Numbered from the stretch's first letter, positions 33,475 to 43,300 are shown. The stretch is 64,000 nt of DNA from Micromonospora cabrerizensis (GCF_022230955.1 NZ_JAKKFI010000044.1:1-64000); one strand, 5' to 3'. A program made the numbers and translations. Notes: generated by a model from the sequence alone, not told the origin.

Positions 33475-34927
33475 GCCGCCGCGCACCTCCCCGACCGGGC
33501 TGCCGGGTTACGCCGCCACCGGGCGGATCGACGACCTGCGTGCCACCGAGTACCGCCACCTGGACACCGACGGTCAGGTGTACCTCGACTACGCCGGGGC
33601 CGGGGTGGCGGCGCAGACCCAGGTACGCGAACATCACGACCGGTTGCTGGCCGGCCTGTACGGCAACCCACACTCGGAGAGCCCCACCAGCGCGGCGGCA
33701 GGTTCGCTGGTGGACTCGGCGCGACGTGCGGTGCTCGACTTCTTCCACGCCGACCCGGCCGAGTACGCGGTCGTCTTCACCCCGAACGCCAGCGGCGCCT
33801 GCCGGCTGGTCGGCGAGGCGTACCGCTTCGGCCGGGCCGCGCCGCTGGTGCTGACCTGGGACAACCACAACTCGGTCAACGGCATCCGGGAGTACGCGCG
33901 GGCGGCCGGCGCGTCCGTGCGCTACGTACCGCTGAGCGGGCCGGAGCTGCGGGTCGCGGAATCGGACCTGACCACGATGCTCGACGCCGGCCGGCGCGGG
34001 CTGGCCGGGCGGTGGGGCCGTGTCGGTGGTCGCGGCCTTTTCGCCTACCCGGCGCAGAGCAACTTCTCGGGCGTGCAGCACCCGCTGGGCTGGGTGGAGC
34101 TGGCCCACCAGCACGGGTACGACGTGCTGCTCGACGCCGCCGCCTTCGCGCCGACGAACCGGTTGGACCTCGGCGTCGTCCGACCGGAATTCGTGTGCCT
34201 GAGCTGGTACAAGCTCTTCGGCTACCCCACCGGGGTCGGCGCGCTGCTGGCCCGGCGCGACGCGCTGGCCCGACTGCGCCGGCCGTGGTTCGCCGGGGGC
34301 ACGATCCGCGCGGTCAGCGTGCAGGGCGACTGGCACCGGTCGATGGATGACGAGTCGGCGTTCGAGGACGGCACGCTCAACTTCCTGAGCATCCCGGACG
34401 TGGAGTTCGGGTTGCGCTGGCTCGACTCGATCGGCGTCGATCTCGTGCACTCCCGCGTCAGTCTGCTCACCGAATGGCTGCTGGAGCGGCTGGTCACCCT
34501 GCGGCACGACACCGGTGGGCCGCTGGTCCAGGTGTACGGGCCGACGACGGGTGCGGCCCGCGGCGCGACGGTGACCTTCAACCTCCGCCAGCCGGACGGC
34601 ACCCTGGTCGACGAGCGGTTGGTCGCACGGGAAGCCGCAGCGGCCGGCTTCTCCCTGCGTACCGGCTGTTTCTGCAACCCGGGCGCGGGTGAGGGCGCGT
34701 TCGGGATCGGGCGGGAGTCGCTGCGGCGGCGACTGTTGGCGCGGGTCGACACGATCGACGATTACCTCGCCGCGTTGCGGCTGCCGACGGGCGGCGCGGT
34801 CCGCGTCTCGTTCGGACTGGCCTCCACCGCGACCGACGCGGAACGCTTCGTCGCCTTCGTCCAGTCGACCTACCTGAACCGTGACGTCGGCGTCGACGCT
34901 GCTCTGCCGCCCCGGCTGCGCTGCTGA
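33461..34927 (+). CDS. class-V aminotransferase fold enzyme, Moco-sulfurase-like
   Basis: A 488-residue PLP enzyme. The PLP lysine is about Lys251 in LSWYKLFGYPTGVGALL, preceded by VLLDAAAFAPTNRLDLG (PLP Asp). YLDYAGAGVAAQTQ and NPHSESPTSAAA near the N-terminus, and the C-terminal GFSLRTGCFCNPGAGE (Cys403/405), are typical of molybdenum-cofactor sulfurase N-terminal domains, which transfer sulfur from cysteine. There is no MOSC domain, unlike full eukaryotic Moco sulfurase. The GTG at 33461 overlaps the ABCG gene by 14 bp, so they are translationally linked; the acceptor of the sulfur, and a link with export, are unknown. Confidence 0.82.
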   Translation: MPRPEPPRTSPTGLPGYAATGRIDDLRATEYRHLDTDGQVYLDYAGAGVAAQTQVREHHDRLLAGLYGNPHSESPTSAAAGSLVDSARRAVLDFFHADPAEYAVVFTPNASGACRLVGEAYRFGRAAPLVLTWDNHNSVNGIREYARAAGASVRYVPLSGPELRVAESDLTTMLDAGRRGLAGRWGRVGGRGLFAYPAQSNFSGVQHPLGWVELAHQHGYDVLLDAAAFAPTNRLDLGVVRPEFVCLSWYKLFGYPTGVGALLARRDALARLRRPWFAGGTIRAVSVQGDWHRSMDDESAFEDGTLNFLSIPDVEFGLRWLDSIGVDLVHSRVSLLTEWLLERLVTLRHDTGGPLVQVYGPTTGAARGATVTFNLRQPDGTLVDERLVAREAAAAGFSLRTGCFCNPGAGEGAFGIGRESLRRRLLARVDTIDDYLAALRLPTGGAVRVSFGLASTATDAERFVAFVQSTYLNRDVGVDAALPPRLRC

Positions 34928-34945
34928 CCTGCCCGGCGACGCGCG

Positions 34946-35344
34946 CTAGCTGACCTGGGCCACGGGCGCCGGGCGGTGCTTGATCTCCTCCATGAAGGGG
35001 AACTGGGCGGTCAGCTCGGCGATCGTCAGCCCGGCCTGCCAGGCCGCCGCGACCTTGGCGACCTGCAACAGGTCCATCACGTCGCCGCGCGCGAGGACCT
35101 CGCCCGAGACCCGCAGATCGATCATGAAGTATCGGGCCTGCGATCCCAGCTTCACGCAGACCACACCCTGCTCGGAGTGCAGCTCGGCACAGGTGAACCG
35201 GCTGCGCCCCTGCTCGGGAGAGGTGACCCGGCCGAGATCGAGCCCATGGCGGGCCGCGGTTTCGATGAGCGCGGGGGCCAGGCCACCCCGCTCGACCAGA
35301 TCCGGGTAGAGGCGCACACCCAGCGCCGTCGACGCGTCGCTCAT
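34946..35344 (-). CDS. DUF6193-like protein
   Basis: A 132-residue soluble protein (MSDASTALGVRLYPDLVERG, then ARHGLDLGRVTSPEQGRSRF, YFMIDLRVSGEVLARGDVMD and VAAAWQAGLTIAELTAQFPF). The conserved WQAG-x-x-I/L-x-E-L and acidic strand pattern match DUF6193, which databases label a natural-product biosynthesis family without a defined reaction. I assign it by motif memory only. The ATG at 35344 follows GGAAGTGGGAG. It ends convergent with the Moco-sulfurase-like gene, 18 bp apart, and is divergent from the GH16 gene across 383 bp. Confidence 0.7.
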   Translation of the reverse strand: MSDASTALGVRLYPDLVERGGLAPALIETAARHGLDLGRVTSPEQGRSRFTCAELHSEQGVVCVKLGSQARYFMIDLRVSGEVLARGDVMDLLQVAKVAAAWQAGLTIAELTAQFPFMEEIKHRPAPVAQVS

Positions 35345-35628
35345 GACTGACTCCCACTTCCTTGTGACAGAGACCAGCAGCGCGCAGGTTACGGGGAGGT
35401 TTCCCGCACGCCTCGCCATCCTGTCCCGGGTGGACGCCTCACGGCAATAGGAAGGGTCGATTCGACCGCTATCGAGTAGCACTCGGCCACGGCGACCTGC
35501 TTCGATGGGATCACCGCCGTCCACCTCGGAGACATCGACCGGTCTCGTGTTTCGGCCGCGCGCCGACCCTCCACCGCTCACCGCGCAGCATCGGGCGGTA
35601 ACGGACGGTTGGCATATTGGAAACAGTC

Positions 35629-35657
35629 TTGACAGAAAAGCATGATATCGACATGCT
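35629..35657 (+). promoter_or_regulatory. candidate sigma-70 promoter for GH16 gene
   Basis: TTGACA (35629-35634) and a weak -10 CATGCT (35652-35657) are separated by 17 bp, immediately before the 12-bp operator palindrome. The -35 is a perfect match; the -10 is poor. Confidence 0.45.
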
Positions 35658-35665
35658 TCATTCTA

Positions 35666-35677
35666 GAGAGCGCTCTC
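35666..35677 (+). promoter_or_regulatory. LacI-type operator GAGAGCGCTCTC
   Basis: A perfect 12-bp palindrome with the AGCGCT core typical of LacI-family glycosidase repressors. It resembles the CebR box of Streptomyces (TGGGAGCGCTCCCA). It sits just downstream of a TTGACA promoter and 50 bp before the GH16 start, a position that would block transcription. The repressor is not encoded in this window. Confidence 0.75.
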
Positions 35678-35727
35678 CGCCCTCTCCGGCACGCAGCCTC
35701 CGCCACCCCCTCGCTGAGGAGCCTCCC

Positions 35728-36987
35728 GTGTTCACAGCCCGTCCCACCCTCCGCTTCCGTCCCCTCGTACTCATGGCGGTCGCCCTCGTCGCGACCGCCG
35801 CGGCACTCGTCGTCCCGCCGCATCCCGACCGGGCCGAGGCCGCCATCGGCCCGATCAGCTGGCAGGACGAGTTCAACTCCCCCGCCGGCACGCCTGTCGA
35901 CCAGAACAAGTGGCGGTTCGACATCGGCGGCAGCGGTTGGGGCAACAACGAGCGGCAGTACTACACGAACAGCACCAGCAACGCCGTCCACGACGGCCAG
36001 GGCAACCTCGTCATCACGGCCCGCCGGGACAACCCCGCCAACTACCAGTGCCACTACGGGCGCTGCGAGTACACGTCGGCCCGGCTGCTCTCGGCGGCCA
36101 CCTTCACCCAGACGTACGGTCGGTTCGAGGCTCGGATCAAGATCCCGCGTGGTCAGGGCATCTGGCCGGCATTCTGGATGCTCGGCACCGGCGGCGGGTG
36201 GCCCGACGCCGGCGAGATCGACATCATGGAGAACATCGGCCGGGAGCCCAACACCGTGTACGGCACCGTGCACGGACCCGGCTACTCCGGCGGCGGCGGC
36301 ATCACCGGCAGCCGCACCCTCGGGGCACCGCTCGCCGACGGCTTCCACACCTACCGGGTCGACTGGGAGCCGAACGTGATCACCTGGTACCTGGACGGGG
36401 TGCAGTTCCACCGGGTCGACCCCGCCCGCCTCGGCGGCAACCGCTGGGTGTTCGACCACCCCTTCTTCATGATCCTCAACGTGGCGGTCGGCGGCAACTG
36501 GCCCGGCTACCCGGACGGCTCCACCCAGTTCCCCCAGCAGATGCTCGTCGACTACGTCCGCGTGTCCAGCTACACCTCCGGCGGTGGTGGCGACCCGGCT
36601 CCCGGCACCAGCCGGATCCGCGGGGCACAGAGCGGTCGCTGCATCGACATCCCCGGCGCCAACCCGGTCGAGGGCGCCAAGTTGCAGATCTGGGACTGCA
36701 ACACCAGCGCCGCCCAGAGCTGGACCTTCGCCACCGACGGCACCGTCCGCGCGATGGGCAAGTGCATGGACCCCGCCTGGGCCGGCACCGCCAACGGCAC
36801 CGAGGTCAACCTGGTCAGCTGCAATGGCAACACCGCGCAACGCTTCACCCTCAACGCGTCCGGTGACCTGGTCAACCTCAACGCCAACAAGTGCGTGGAC
36901 GTGCGGGAGGCCAACCCCAACAACGGTGGCAAGCTGCACCTCTGGGACTGCCTCGGCGCCGCCAACCAGAAGTGGTCCCGCGTCTGA
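35728..36987 (+). CDS. secreted GH16 endo-beta-glucanase with ricin-type lectin
   Basis: A 419-residue secreted glucanase. Signal peptide about 1-45 (VLMAVALVATAAALVV). The GH16 jelly-roll contains the catalytic motif GEIDIMENIG, with Glu163 as nucleophile and Glu168 as acid/base, in the EIDxxE form of laminarinase-type enzymes that cut beta-1,3- or beta-1,3-1,4-glucan. Other family blocks are WQDEFNSPAGTPVDQNKW and FHTYRVDWEPNVITWYLDG. Residues about 295-419 are a ricin-type beta-trefoil (GRCIDIPGANPVEGAKLQIW, QKWSRV). GTG at 35728 follows GAGGAGCC. Upstream a LacI operator predicts induction by glucan oligosaccharides. Confidence 0.93.
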   Translation: MFTARPTLRFRPLVLMAVALVATAAALVVPPHPDRAEAAIGPISWQDEFNSPAGTPVDQNKWRFDIGGSGWGNNERQYYTNSTSNAVHDGQGNLVITARRDNPANYQCHYGRCEYTSARLLSAATFTQTYGRFEARIKIPRGQGIWPAFWMLGTGGGWPDAGEIDIMENIGREPNTVYGTVHGPGYSGGGGITGSRTLGAPLADGFHTYRVDWEPNVITWYLDGVQFHRVDPARLGGNRWVFDHPFFMILNVAVGGNWPGYPDGSTQFPQQMLVDYVRVSSYTSGGGGDPAPGTSRIRGAQSGRCIDIPGANPVEGAKLQIWDCNTSAAQSWTFATDGTVRAMGKCMDPAWAGTANGTEVNLVSCNGNTAQRFTLNASGDLVNLNANKCVDVREANPNNGGKLHLWDCLGAANQKWSRV

Positions 36988-37005
36988 CGACACCAGCACC
37001 GACGA

Positions 37006-37039
37006 GTGGGCCGTCCGAGCACAGCTTCGGGCGGCCCAC
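37006..37039 (+). terminator. hairpin after GH16 gene
   Basis: GTGGGCCGTCCG (37006-37017) pairs with CGGGCGGCCCAC (37028-37039) with one G-U pair, 18 bp after the stop. Further GGCGGCCCACC-type copies follow to about 37080, so the area is a small inverted-repeat cluster. The rest of the gap to 37223 shows no gene. Confidence 0.7.
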
Positions 37040-37223
37040 CGCCGTGTGCGGCCCACCATCGCGGGCCGCCCACCGCCGCAAAGGGCCCGGATGTGCGGCC
37101 CACGCAGCGTCCGACTCCTCCCATCACCCGGGCGAATCCGAATTCAGCCGATGGCGCAGCAGGTTGACTTCTGCCCGCTATGTTCGGATTAATCCAGATA
37201 CCGGCCGCTCCGGGAGTGAACTC

Positions 37224-38246
37224 ATGTCGCACCACCTCGACACCCCCCTCGCCGCCCAGGGCGGCCAGCTCTACATCGACGACCTGTACGTCTTCAACGG
37301 CAACCGCGCGACCGTCTTCGTGATGGACGTCAACAGCTCGGTGACCAAGGCGGACATCAAGCGCGGCTTCCACGCCGAGGGCCGTTACGAGATCAAGATT
37401 CACGTCAACGGCGCCGAGATGGAGGATCTGACCTACCGGTTCGCCTTCGGCGAGCTCGACGGCGACAACAGGCAGACCCTCCAGTTGTACGAGCTGACCG
37501 GCGCGGACGCCCGCGACGACGCCGCGATGGGCACCCCCATCGCGGAGGGACGCACCGGCGAGGTGACGACCGGCGGCAACGTGCGGATCTGGGCCGGGCG
37601 GATCACCGACCCGTTCTACGTCGACCTCGACGAACTCGCCACCATCAACGGCGCGGTGAAGAACGGGTCGAGGGTGGACCGCTCGGCGTGGCGCGTCGAC
37701 CAGGCCAAGAACAGCTTCGACGACACCACCGTCGAGTCGATCGTCCTCGAGGTCTCCCACGACGAACCGTTGCTGCGCGACGGCACCGAGATCGGCGTGT
37801 GGTGTCGCACCCTGCTGGCGACCGACGCCGGTGGCTGGCGCCAGATCAACCGCGCCGGCCACCCCATGATGTGGCCGATCTTCTGGCCGCACGACACCGA
37901 CTTCTCGGATCCCGCCAACTTCCGCCACCCCAGTCGCGACCTCACCGAGGACGGCGAGGAGATCGCCAACGCCGTCGCGGGTGTCGTCGCGGCGAACGGG
38001 ACCGCGCCCGACCCCCAGGCGTACGGCTGGAGCGTCGCCCGGCAGCTCTATCCCGACGTGGTGTCGTACAAGGTCGGCACGGCCGCCAACTTCGGCTTCG
38101 CGATCCGCAACGGGCGCACCATGGCCGACAACGTGCCCGAGGTGATGTTCTCACTGGTCCTGAACACGGGCACCACCTCCGGGCTCACCCCGGAGGTCAC
38201 CAAGGCGGCTCGCGCCGCCTCCTTCCCCTACGTGGTCCCGGCCTGA
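37224..38246 (+). CDS. DUF4331 family protein
   Basis: A 340-residue soluble protein recognised as DUF4331: an opening GGQLYIDDLYVFNG-NRAT-VFVMDVN pattern, the internal RIWAGRITDPFYVDLDEL block (GxRxDPFF/YxD in the family), then ESIVLEVSHDEPLL and WCRTLLATDAGGWRQINRAG. The family has no defined reaction; some members are secreted, but this one lacks a signal peptide. The ATG at 37224 follows GGGAGTGAACTC. It is flanked by its own terminator (38317), so it is probably monocistronic. Confidence 0.82.
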   Translation: MSHHLDTPLAAQGGQLYIDDLYVFNGNRATVFVMDVNSSVTKADIKRGFHAEGRYEIKIHVNGAEMEDLTYRFAFGELDGDNRQTLQLYELTGADARDDAAMGTPIAEGRTGEVTTGGNVRIWAGRITDPFYVDLDELATINGAVKNGSRVDRSAWRVDQAKNSFDDTTVESIVLEVSHDEPLLRDGTEIGVWCRTLLATDAGGWRQINRAGHPMMWPIFWPHDTDFSDPANFRHPSRDLTEDGEEIANAVAGVVAANGTAPDPQAYGWSVARQLYPDVVSYKVGTAANFGFAIRNGRTMADNVPEVMFSLVLNTGTTSGLTPEVTKAARAASFPYVVPA

Positions 38247-38316
38247 GGGGATCCGCAAAGCCCGTCCCACGACGCGGCACCTCCCGCTTTCGCTCGATCC
38301 ACTCGTCTTCCTTGGA

Positions 38317-38349
38317 GTCGGGGTATCCGGAACGTTCGGATACCCCGAC
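38317..38349 (+). terminator. 13-bp stem terminator after DUF4331 gene
   Basis: GTCGGGGTATCCG and CGGATACCCCGAC are exact arms around GAACGTT, followed by TTCGCT. It lies 70 bp past the stop. The remaining gap to 38524 shows only promoter-like AT-rich sequence (about 38455-38480). Confidence 0.75.
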
Positions 38350-38524
38350 TTCGCTGAAAGGCGAGTCGATCAACCATGCCCAGCGCCGTCCCGCGACGAC
38401 CCGGCGCGGGAGATTCACGATCACCCAGCAGGGGTGACGCTGCCACATTCGCCCCTTAATGGGTATTTTGCGTAGTTACGCTCGAACTGCTTCTCATGGG
38501 CGCTTTAGGACAGAAGGAGACTCG

Positions 38525-39070
38525 ATGCGTAGAAAGATTCTCGCGGGCCTGGCCGGCATTGCCGCCGTCGTCGCGCTCGCCGGACCAGCCGCCGCGGACA
38601 CGACGGGCGACACGATCGTGACCCTCACCGTCGACGCGGCCGGCGGTCTGTCGATCACGGTGCCGGCAACGGCGAACATCGGGCACGGCGTGGAGGGCTC
38701 GACCATCTCCGGTCAGCTCGGCCCGGTCACCGTGCTGGACCAGCGCGGGTCGCTCACCCCCAACTGGACCGCCAACGTCATCTCGACCGACTTCGTCACC
38801 GGCGGCGGCAGCTCCGGTGAGACGATCCCCAACATCAACGTCCTGTACTGGTCCGGCCCCGCAACGGCGACCGCCGGTAGCGGCACCTTCACGCCGGGCC
38901 AACCCACCGCCGCCCAAGCAGTGATCATCAACGTTCCCCGGACGGCGATGACCCACACCGGCGGCACGGGCAACAACTTCGCCACCTGGAACCCCACCCT
39001 GGTGGTGAACGTGCCCCTCGGCACCGTCCAGGGTGTCTACACGGGGACGGTGACACATTCGGTGTTCTGA
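38525..39070 (+). CDS. small secreted WxL-like domain protein
   Basis: A 181-residue exported protein. The signal is MRRKILAGLAGIAAVVALAG ending PAAAD. The rest is one ~145-residue beta-rich module that also ends the large lectin protein encoded at 40332-43340. Shared stretches include GGLSITVPA, SGQLGPVTV, SGETIPN, WNPTL and the terminal VTHSV. The order (GLSI start, V-x-D-x-RG followed by a W strand, a later GxY-x-x-x-VTHS-[VI/F] end) matches Firmicutes WxL domains, with NWTANV replacing the first WxL and THSV replacing the second. WxL domains attach to peptidoglycan. ATG 38525 follows AGAAGGAGACTCG. The DUF916-like gene starts 16 bp downstream, in the same operon. Confidence 0.78.
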   Translation: MRRKILAGLAGIAAVVALAGPAAADTTGDTIVTLTVDAAGGLSITVPATANIGHGVEGSTISGQLGPVTVLDQRGSLTPNWTANVISTDFVTGGGSSGETIPNINVLYWSGPATATAGSGTFTPGQPTAAQAVIINVPRTAMTHTGGTGNNFATWNPTLVVNVPLGTVQGVYTGTVTHSVF

Positions 39071-39086
39071 CCCGCTCGGCCGGCTG

Positions 39087-40070
39087 GTGCTGCTGGCCTC
39101 GGTCGCCCTCGTGGCGCTCGGGGTTTCGGCGGCACCAGCCGCTGCCGTGCGGGAGCAGCGACAGGAGCCCGCCGAGGATGCCGCGATCAGCATCCGGATG
39201 CTGGACATCCCCGCCAGTCGGGTGCAGGACCCGCGGGCCCAGGTCTACATCGTGGATCACCTGAAGCCCGGGACGACGATCAACCGTCGGGTCGAGGTGC
39301 AGAACACCTCGGGTGAGACGCAGAAGATCGAGTTCTATTCCGGAGCGGCGTCGGTCGAGAACAACGCCTTCACCGTTCCCGAGGGCCGCACGGACAACGA
39401 ACTCAGCGGTTGGATCCGGCTGAAGACCGCCGGGATCGAGCTGGACCCAGGCGAGCGACGGCCGGTCGACGTCGAGATCGCCGTGCCGAAGAAGGCGTCC
39501 AAGGGCGAGCGGTACGGGGCGATCTGGGCGCAGGTCACCAGCGCGAAGGAGCGCACCGGCAACGTCACCCAGATCCACCGGGTCGGCATCCGGGTCTACC
39601 TCGACATCGGTCCGGGCGGTGAGCCGCCGACGGACTTCCGCATCGACGGGCTGGCCGCGGAACCCGGATCCGGCGAGTTTCCGGTGGTCACCGCGAACGT
39701 CACCAACACCGGTCAACGCGCGCTGGACATGACCGGCACCCTGTCGCTGACCAAGGCGGCGGTCAAAGCCGGCCCGTTCAAGGTGACCAACGGCGTGACG
39801 ATCCTGCCCGGCCAGAGCGGCCAGGTCCGGATCGAGGTCAACCAGGCCCTGCCCGCGGGCACCTGGGACGTCCACGCGAAGCTCGCAAGCGGCATCGTCG
39901 AGCGCACCGCGACCGGGAAGATCAGCCTGCCCGTCGCGGCGCCGATGACCGTAGCGACGTCTGCCGGGCCGAGCTGGTTGGTCTACGCCGTCGGCGGGAT
40001 CGCCCTGCTGGTGCTGGTCACCTTCGCCGGCTGGTACGTCGTCCGCCGACAACGCACCCGGCTGACCTGA
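39087..40070 (+). CDS. membrane-anchored DUF916-like (WxL-partner) protein
   Basis: A 327-residue surface protein. A hydrophobic start (VLLASVALVALGVSAAPAAA) is the signal. The extracellular body begins SIRMLDIPASRVQDPRAQVY and IVDHLKPGTTINRRVEVQNT, the typical DUF916 opening strand pattern, followed by further Ig-like strands. A C-terminal membrane helix (WLVYAVGGIALLVLVTFAGW) with YVVRRQRTRLT anchors it. In Firmicutes, DUF916/DUF3324 proteins bind WxL proteins; here it follows the WxL-like gene. The start is uncertain: GTG 39087 gives a signal lacking a basic n-region and has no good ribosome site; in-frame stop TGA at 39051 limits upstream choices, with ATT 39057 the only longer option noted. 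Confidence 0.75.
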   Translation: MLLASVALVALGVSAAPAAAVREQRQEPAEDAAISIRMLDIPASRVQDPRAQVYIVDHLKPGTTINRRVEVQNTSGETQKIEFYSGAASVENNAFTVPEGRTDNELSGWIRLKTAGIELDPGERRPVDVEIAVPKKASKGERYGAIWAQVTSAKERTGNVTQIHRVGIRVYLDIGPGGEPPTDFRIDGLAAEPGSGEFPVVTANVTNTGQRALDMTGTLSLTKAAVKAGPFKVTNGVTILPGQSGQVRIEVNQALPAGTWDVHAKLASGIVERTATGKISLPVAAPMTVATSAGPSWLVYAVGGIALLVLVTFAGWYVVRRQRTRLT

Positions 40071-40087
40071 CCTCCCAGTCCACACAG

Positions 40088-40124
40088 ACTGCCCGGCCGT
40101 TCCCGCAAGGAACGGCCGGGCAGT
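40088..40124. terminator. 16-bp stem terminator between convergent genes
   Basis: ACTGCCCGGCCGTTCC and GGAACGGCCGGGCAGT are exact arms around CGCAA, followed by GATGTTGTC. It follows the DUF916-like gene by 17 bp. Confidence 0.85.
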
Positions 40125-40180
40125 GATGTTGTCAGGCCCACCCCGTTCCCCACGCCCCCGGCGCTCGGGTCCGATCCCCG

Positions 40181-40253
40181 TCGATCATGGAGTTATGGTG
40201 CCCGATTGGCACCGGGTGGGCTGCTTTGTCGCCCACCACAACTCCATGATCGA
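40181..40253. repeat. REP-like inverted repeat, 20-bp arms
   Basis: TCGATCATGGAGTTATGGTG (40181-40200) pairs with CACCACAACTCCATGATCGA (40234-40253), 19 of 20 matching, around a 33-nt centre containing GGCACCGGGTGGGC and GCCCACC. I recall similar GATCATGGAGTTGTGG palindromes scattered in Micromonospora genomes, so this is probably a dispersed palindromic element. Nothing else is seen in 40125-40331. Confidence 0.65.
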
Positions 40254-40331
40254 TGAGCCGGGGTGGGGGCAGGGTGGGGGTGGGGCGGGTTGCCGAGCAA
40301 CCTGTTGCCCTGGACGGGCATGGTCCTGGGA

Positions 40332-43300
40332 CTAGATGACCGAGTGGGTCACGACGGCCGTGTAGTCGCCGGCCACCACCCCGGTGGGGAGTGTGACCCA
40401 CAGGGTCGGGTTCCAGGTGACGGAGTTCGGGCCGCCGGTCTGGCCGGACCAACCAGCGGCCGTCTGCGGGGTGTCCAGCACCGCGCCGGGCTGCGGGACG
40501 AAGGTGCCGACGCCGGTGATGGCGAGGGCCGCCCCGGAGGCGTACGTGATGCTGCTGTTGGGGATCGTCTCGCCGGGCGACCCGGCGCCGGTGGTGAAGC
40601 TCGTGCTGGAGACGACGGTGACCCAGTTTCCGGAGAACGGCCCCCGGTCGTCGGTCACGGTCACCGGGCCGAGTTGGCCTGAGAGGCCGGTCGTGCCCGC
40701 GGTGGCGGCGCCGAGCGGGGAGATCGCCGGGACGGTGATGGAGAGCCCACCGAGCGGGCTGATGACCAGCTCGACCGGCCGGGTCGCCGACTGGTTGAAC
40801 GAGTCGGTCACCCGGACGGTGAACGGGAACGTTCCGGACACGGTGGGCGTACCGGAGAGCAGACCGGTGGCCGGGTCGAGGGCCAGCCCGGCGGGCAGGC
40901 TCCCGGCGCTCACCGCCCAGCCGAAGGGACCCGTCCCGCCGGTCACCGTGAACTGGTACTGGTACGGGTCGTACGCCTTGCCGGGCGGCGGCGGCGCGAA
41001 GGTCAGCGTCGGTGCCGCGTTGACCGTCACCGACCCGGAGGCGGCCGACTGTGGGCCGGTCCCGGCGGCGTTGGTCGCGGCCACCCGGAAGGTGTACGTG
41101 GCGCCGGCGGTCAGCCCGGTGACGATCTGGGTCGTGGCGGTCCCGGTGAAGATCTGGGGCGTCTGCGCCACGCCGTTGAGGTACGGCGTCACGGTGTAGC
41201 CGGTGATCGGCGAGCCCCCGTTGGCCGGGGCGGTCCAGGTCACCGTGGCGGCGTTGGTCCCCGCCGTGGCCGAGGTGATCGTCGGCGCTCCGGGCAGGGT
41301 GTACGGGACCACCGCCGCCGAGGGCGGGCTGGCCGCGCCGGTGCCGAACGCGTTCACCGCCGCCACCCGGAAGGTGTACGAGGCCCCCGCGGTCAGCCCG
41401 GTCAACGTGCGACTGGTGGTGGAGGCGTCGAAGGAGAGGGTCGCCTGGGTGACCCCGTCGCGGATCGGAGTGATCAGGTACCCGGTGATCGGGCTGCCGT
41501 TGTTCGCCGGCGCGACCCAGCTCACGGTGGCGCTGGTGACGCCCGCGACGGCGGTCGGCGCGGCCGGGGTGCCCGGCGTGGACGCGTAGACGTAGTTCGC
41601 CGACCCTGCCGAGCCTCGGGTGACGACGCTGACGGTGACCGTCGCCGGGCTGGACCGGGCCGGCATGGAGGAGATGGCGAGCGTGCCGTTGGGGTTCACC
41701 GTGAAGCAGCCGGCGGCCGGGCCGGAGGTGCACGGCAACAGCAGCACCGACGTGCCCGCCTGCTGTTCGGCGGCCGTACCGATGGTGATCGCGGTCGCTC
41801 CGGTGAGGTTGCTGCCGCCCACGGTGACCGCGATGCCTCCGGAGACCGAACTCTGGGCCGGGGTGACGGTCACGCCGCTGGGTGCGGTGGCCGGCACGGC
41901 GGGTGTGGTGACGGTGGAGAAACCGGGGTTCGCGTCGATCGAGGACGAGGTCGCCACCGTCGTGGTCTGGATCAGCGTCGGCGTCACCGTGGTGCCGGTG
42001 ACGGACGCCACGACCGTGATCGGCGGCAGGGAGGTGCCGCCGGCGAACGGGCCGTTGCTGTTGGTGCAGCTGATGGTCTGCCCGGACGGGGCGCCGCAGA
42101 CCCACCCCGAGCCGTACGCGCCGCGCGGCACGACACCGGCGGGCACGGTCTGGGTGACCGTGATGGGCGCTGTCTCGGTGGCCCCGGCGTCGACCCCGGC
42201 TGTGATCGAGTAGGTGACCGGGTCACCGGGCTGCGGGTTGGCCCCGACGGCGCTGGTCTGTGACACGTTCAGGTCCGGCACCGGGTTGAAGCTGACCGCG
42301 CGGGCGTTGTCGACCTCGTGGAAGTCGGTGACGGAGCCGGTCGAGGCGACCCAGCCGAAGGCGAGCTGCCGGGGGTAACCGCTGGCGTTCAGCCAGGTCG
42401 GCGACGGGTACAGGCTGGGTGCCACGACCGGGAGTTCGCCCGCCAGCGTGCGGGCCGATCCTCCGACCGGGGTGAACCTGACCCGGTACTGACCGGCCGG
42501 AACGGTGATGCCGGTGTCGGTGGTGAACGGGGACGCGGTGGTGTTGGCGACCACCTCGACCGGCACCACCGAGGCGGCCCGGGTGGCGGCCCGCAGCGGC
42601 AGGGCGGGAGTCGACGTGCTTGCGGCGGTGCTGTTGATCGCGCAGTAGCCGACACCGTTGCGGCCCGGTCCGCGAACCACGACCTGGCCGGGGACCCGGC
42701 CGTTGGTGGTCGAGATGTACGGCGGGTTCGTGCAGCCGGTGCCCTGGTACGTGCTGTTGCTGAAGTTGCCGAAGACGTCCAGCCCGATGCCGAGGTAGCC
42801 GTTGGAGAGGCCTGCCGATGCGCCGTTGAACGCTGCCGAGTAGCCCAGCGAACCTCCCGGCTGACCGAGGGTGGACGGGGGTCGCGGGTTGGCCGGGTCG
42901 ACGGCGGCCAGCACGAAGGCGAGGCCGTCCGCACCCGGGTTGATGCCGCCGTACTGGTAGGTGTTGAAGGTGACGTGCAGGCCCTGCGAGGTCGGCACGC
43001 TCACCGCACCCACCACCCCACCCTGCCGGGTGATGGTGGCGGGCGTGAGGCGCAGCTTGCCCGAGCCCTGCGGGTCGGTGGAGGTGAGACAACTGAACAG
43101 GGGCCCGGTCGTCGAGTTGCCGGCCGCGCTGAGACAGGCGGCGTTGCTGGCGAGAATCCCGGGCACGCCGGGCACCGCCACGGCGCCGATGCCGTTCGCG
43201 GTGTTGTTGCGGAACGGCTGGTCGAAGAGGACGGACCCGGCCGCCCGTGCCGGTTGTGGTGCGAACGCGAGGACCCCCGCAATCATGACGACCGCCAGTG

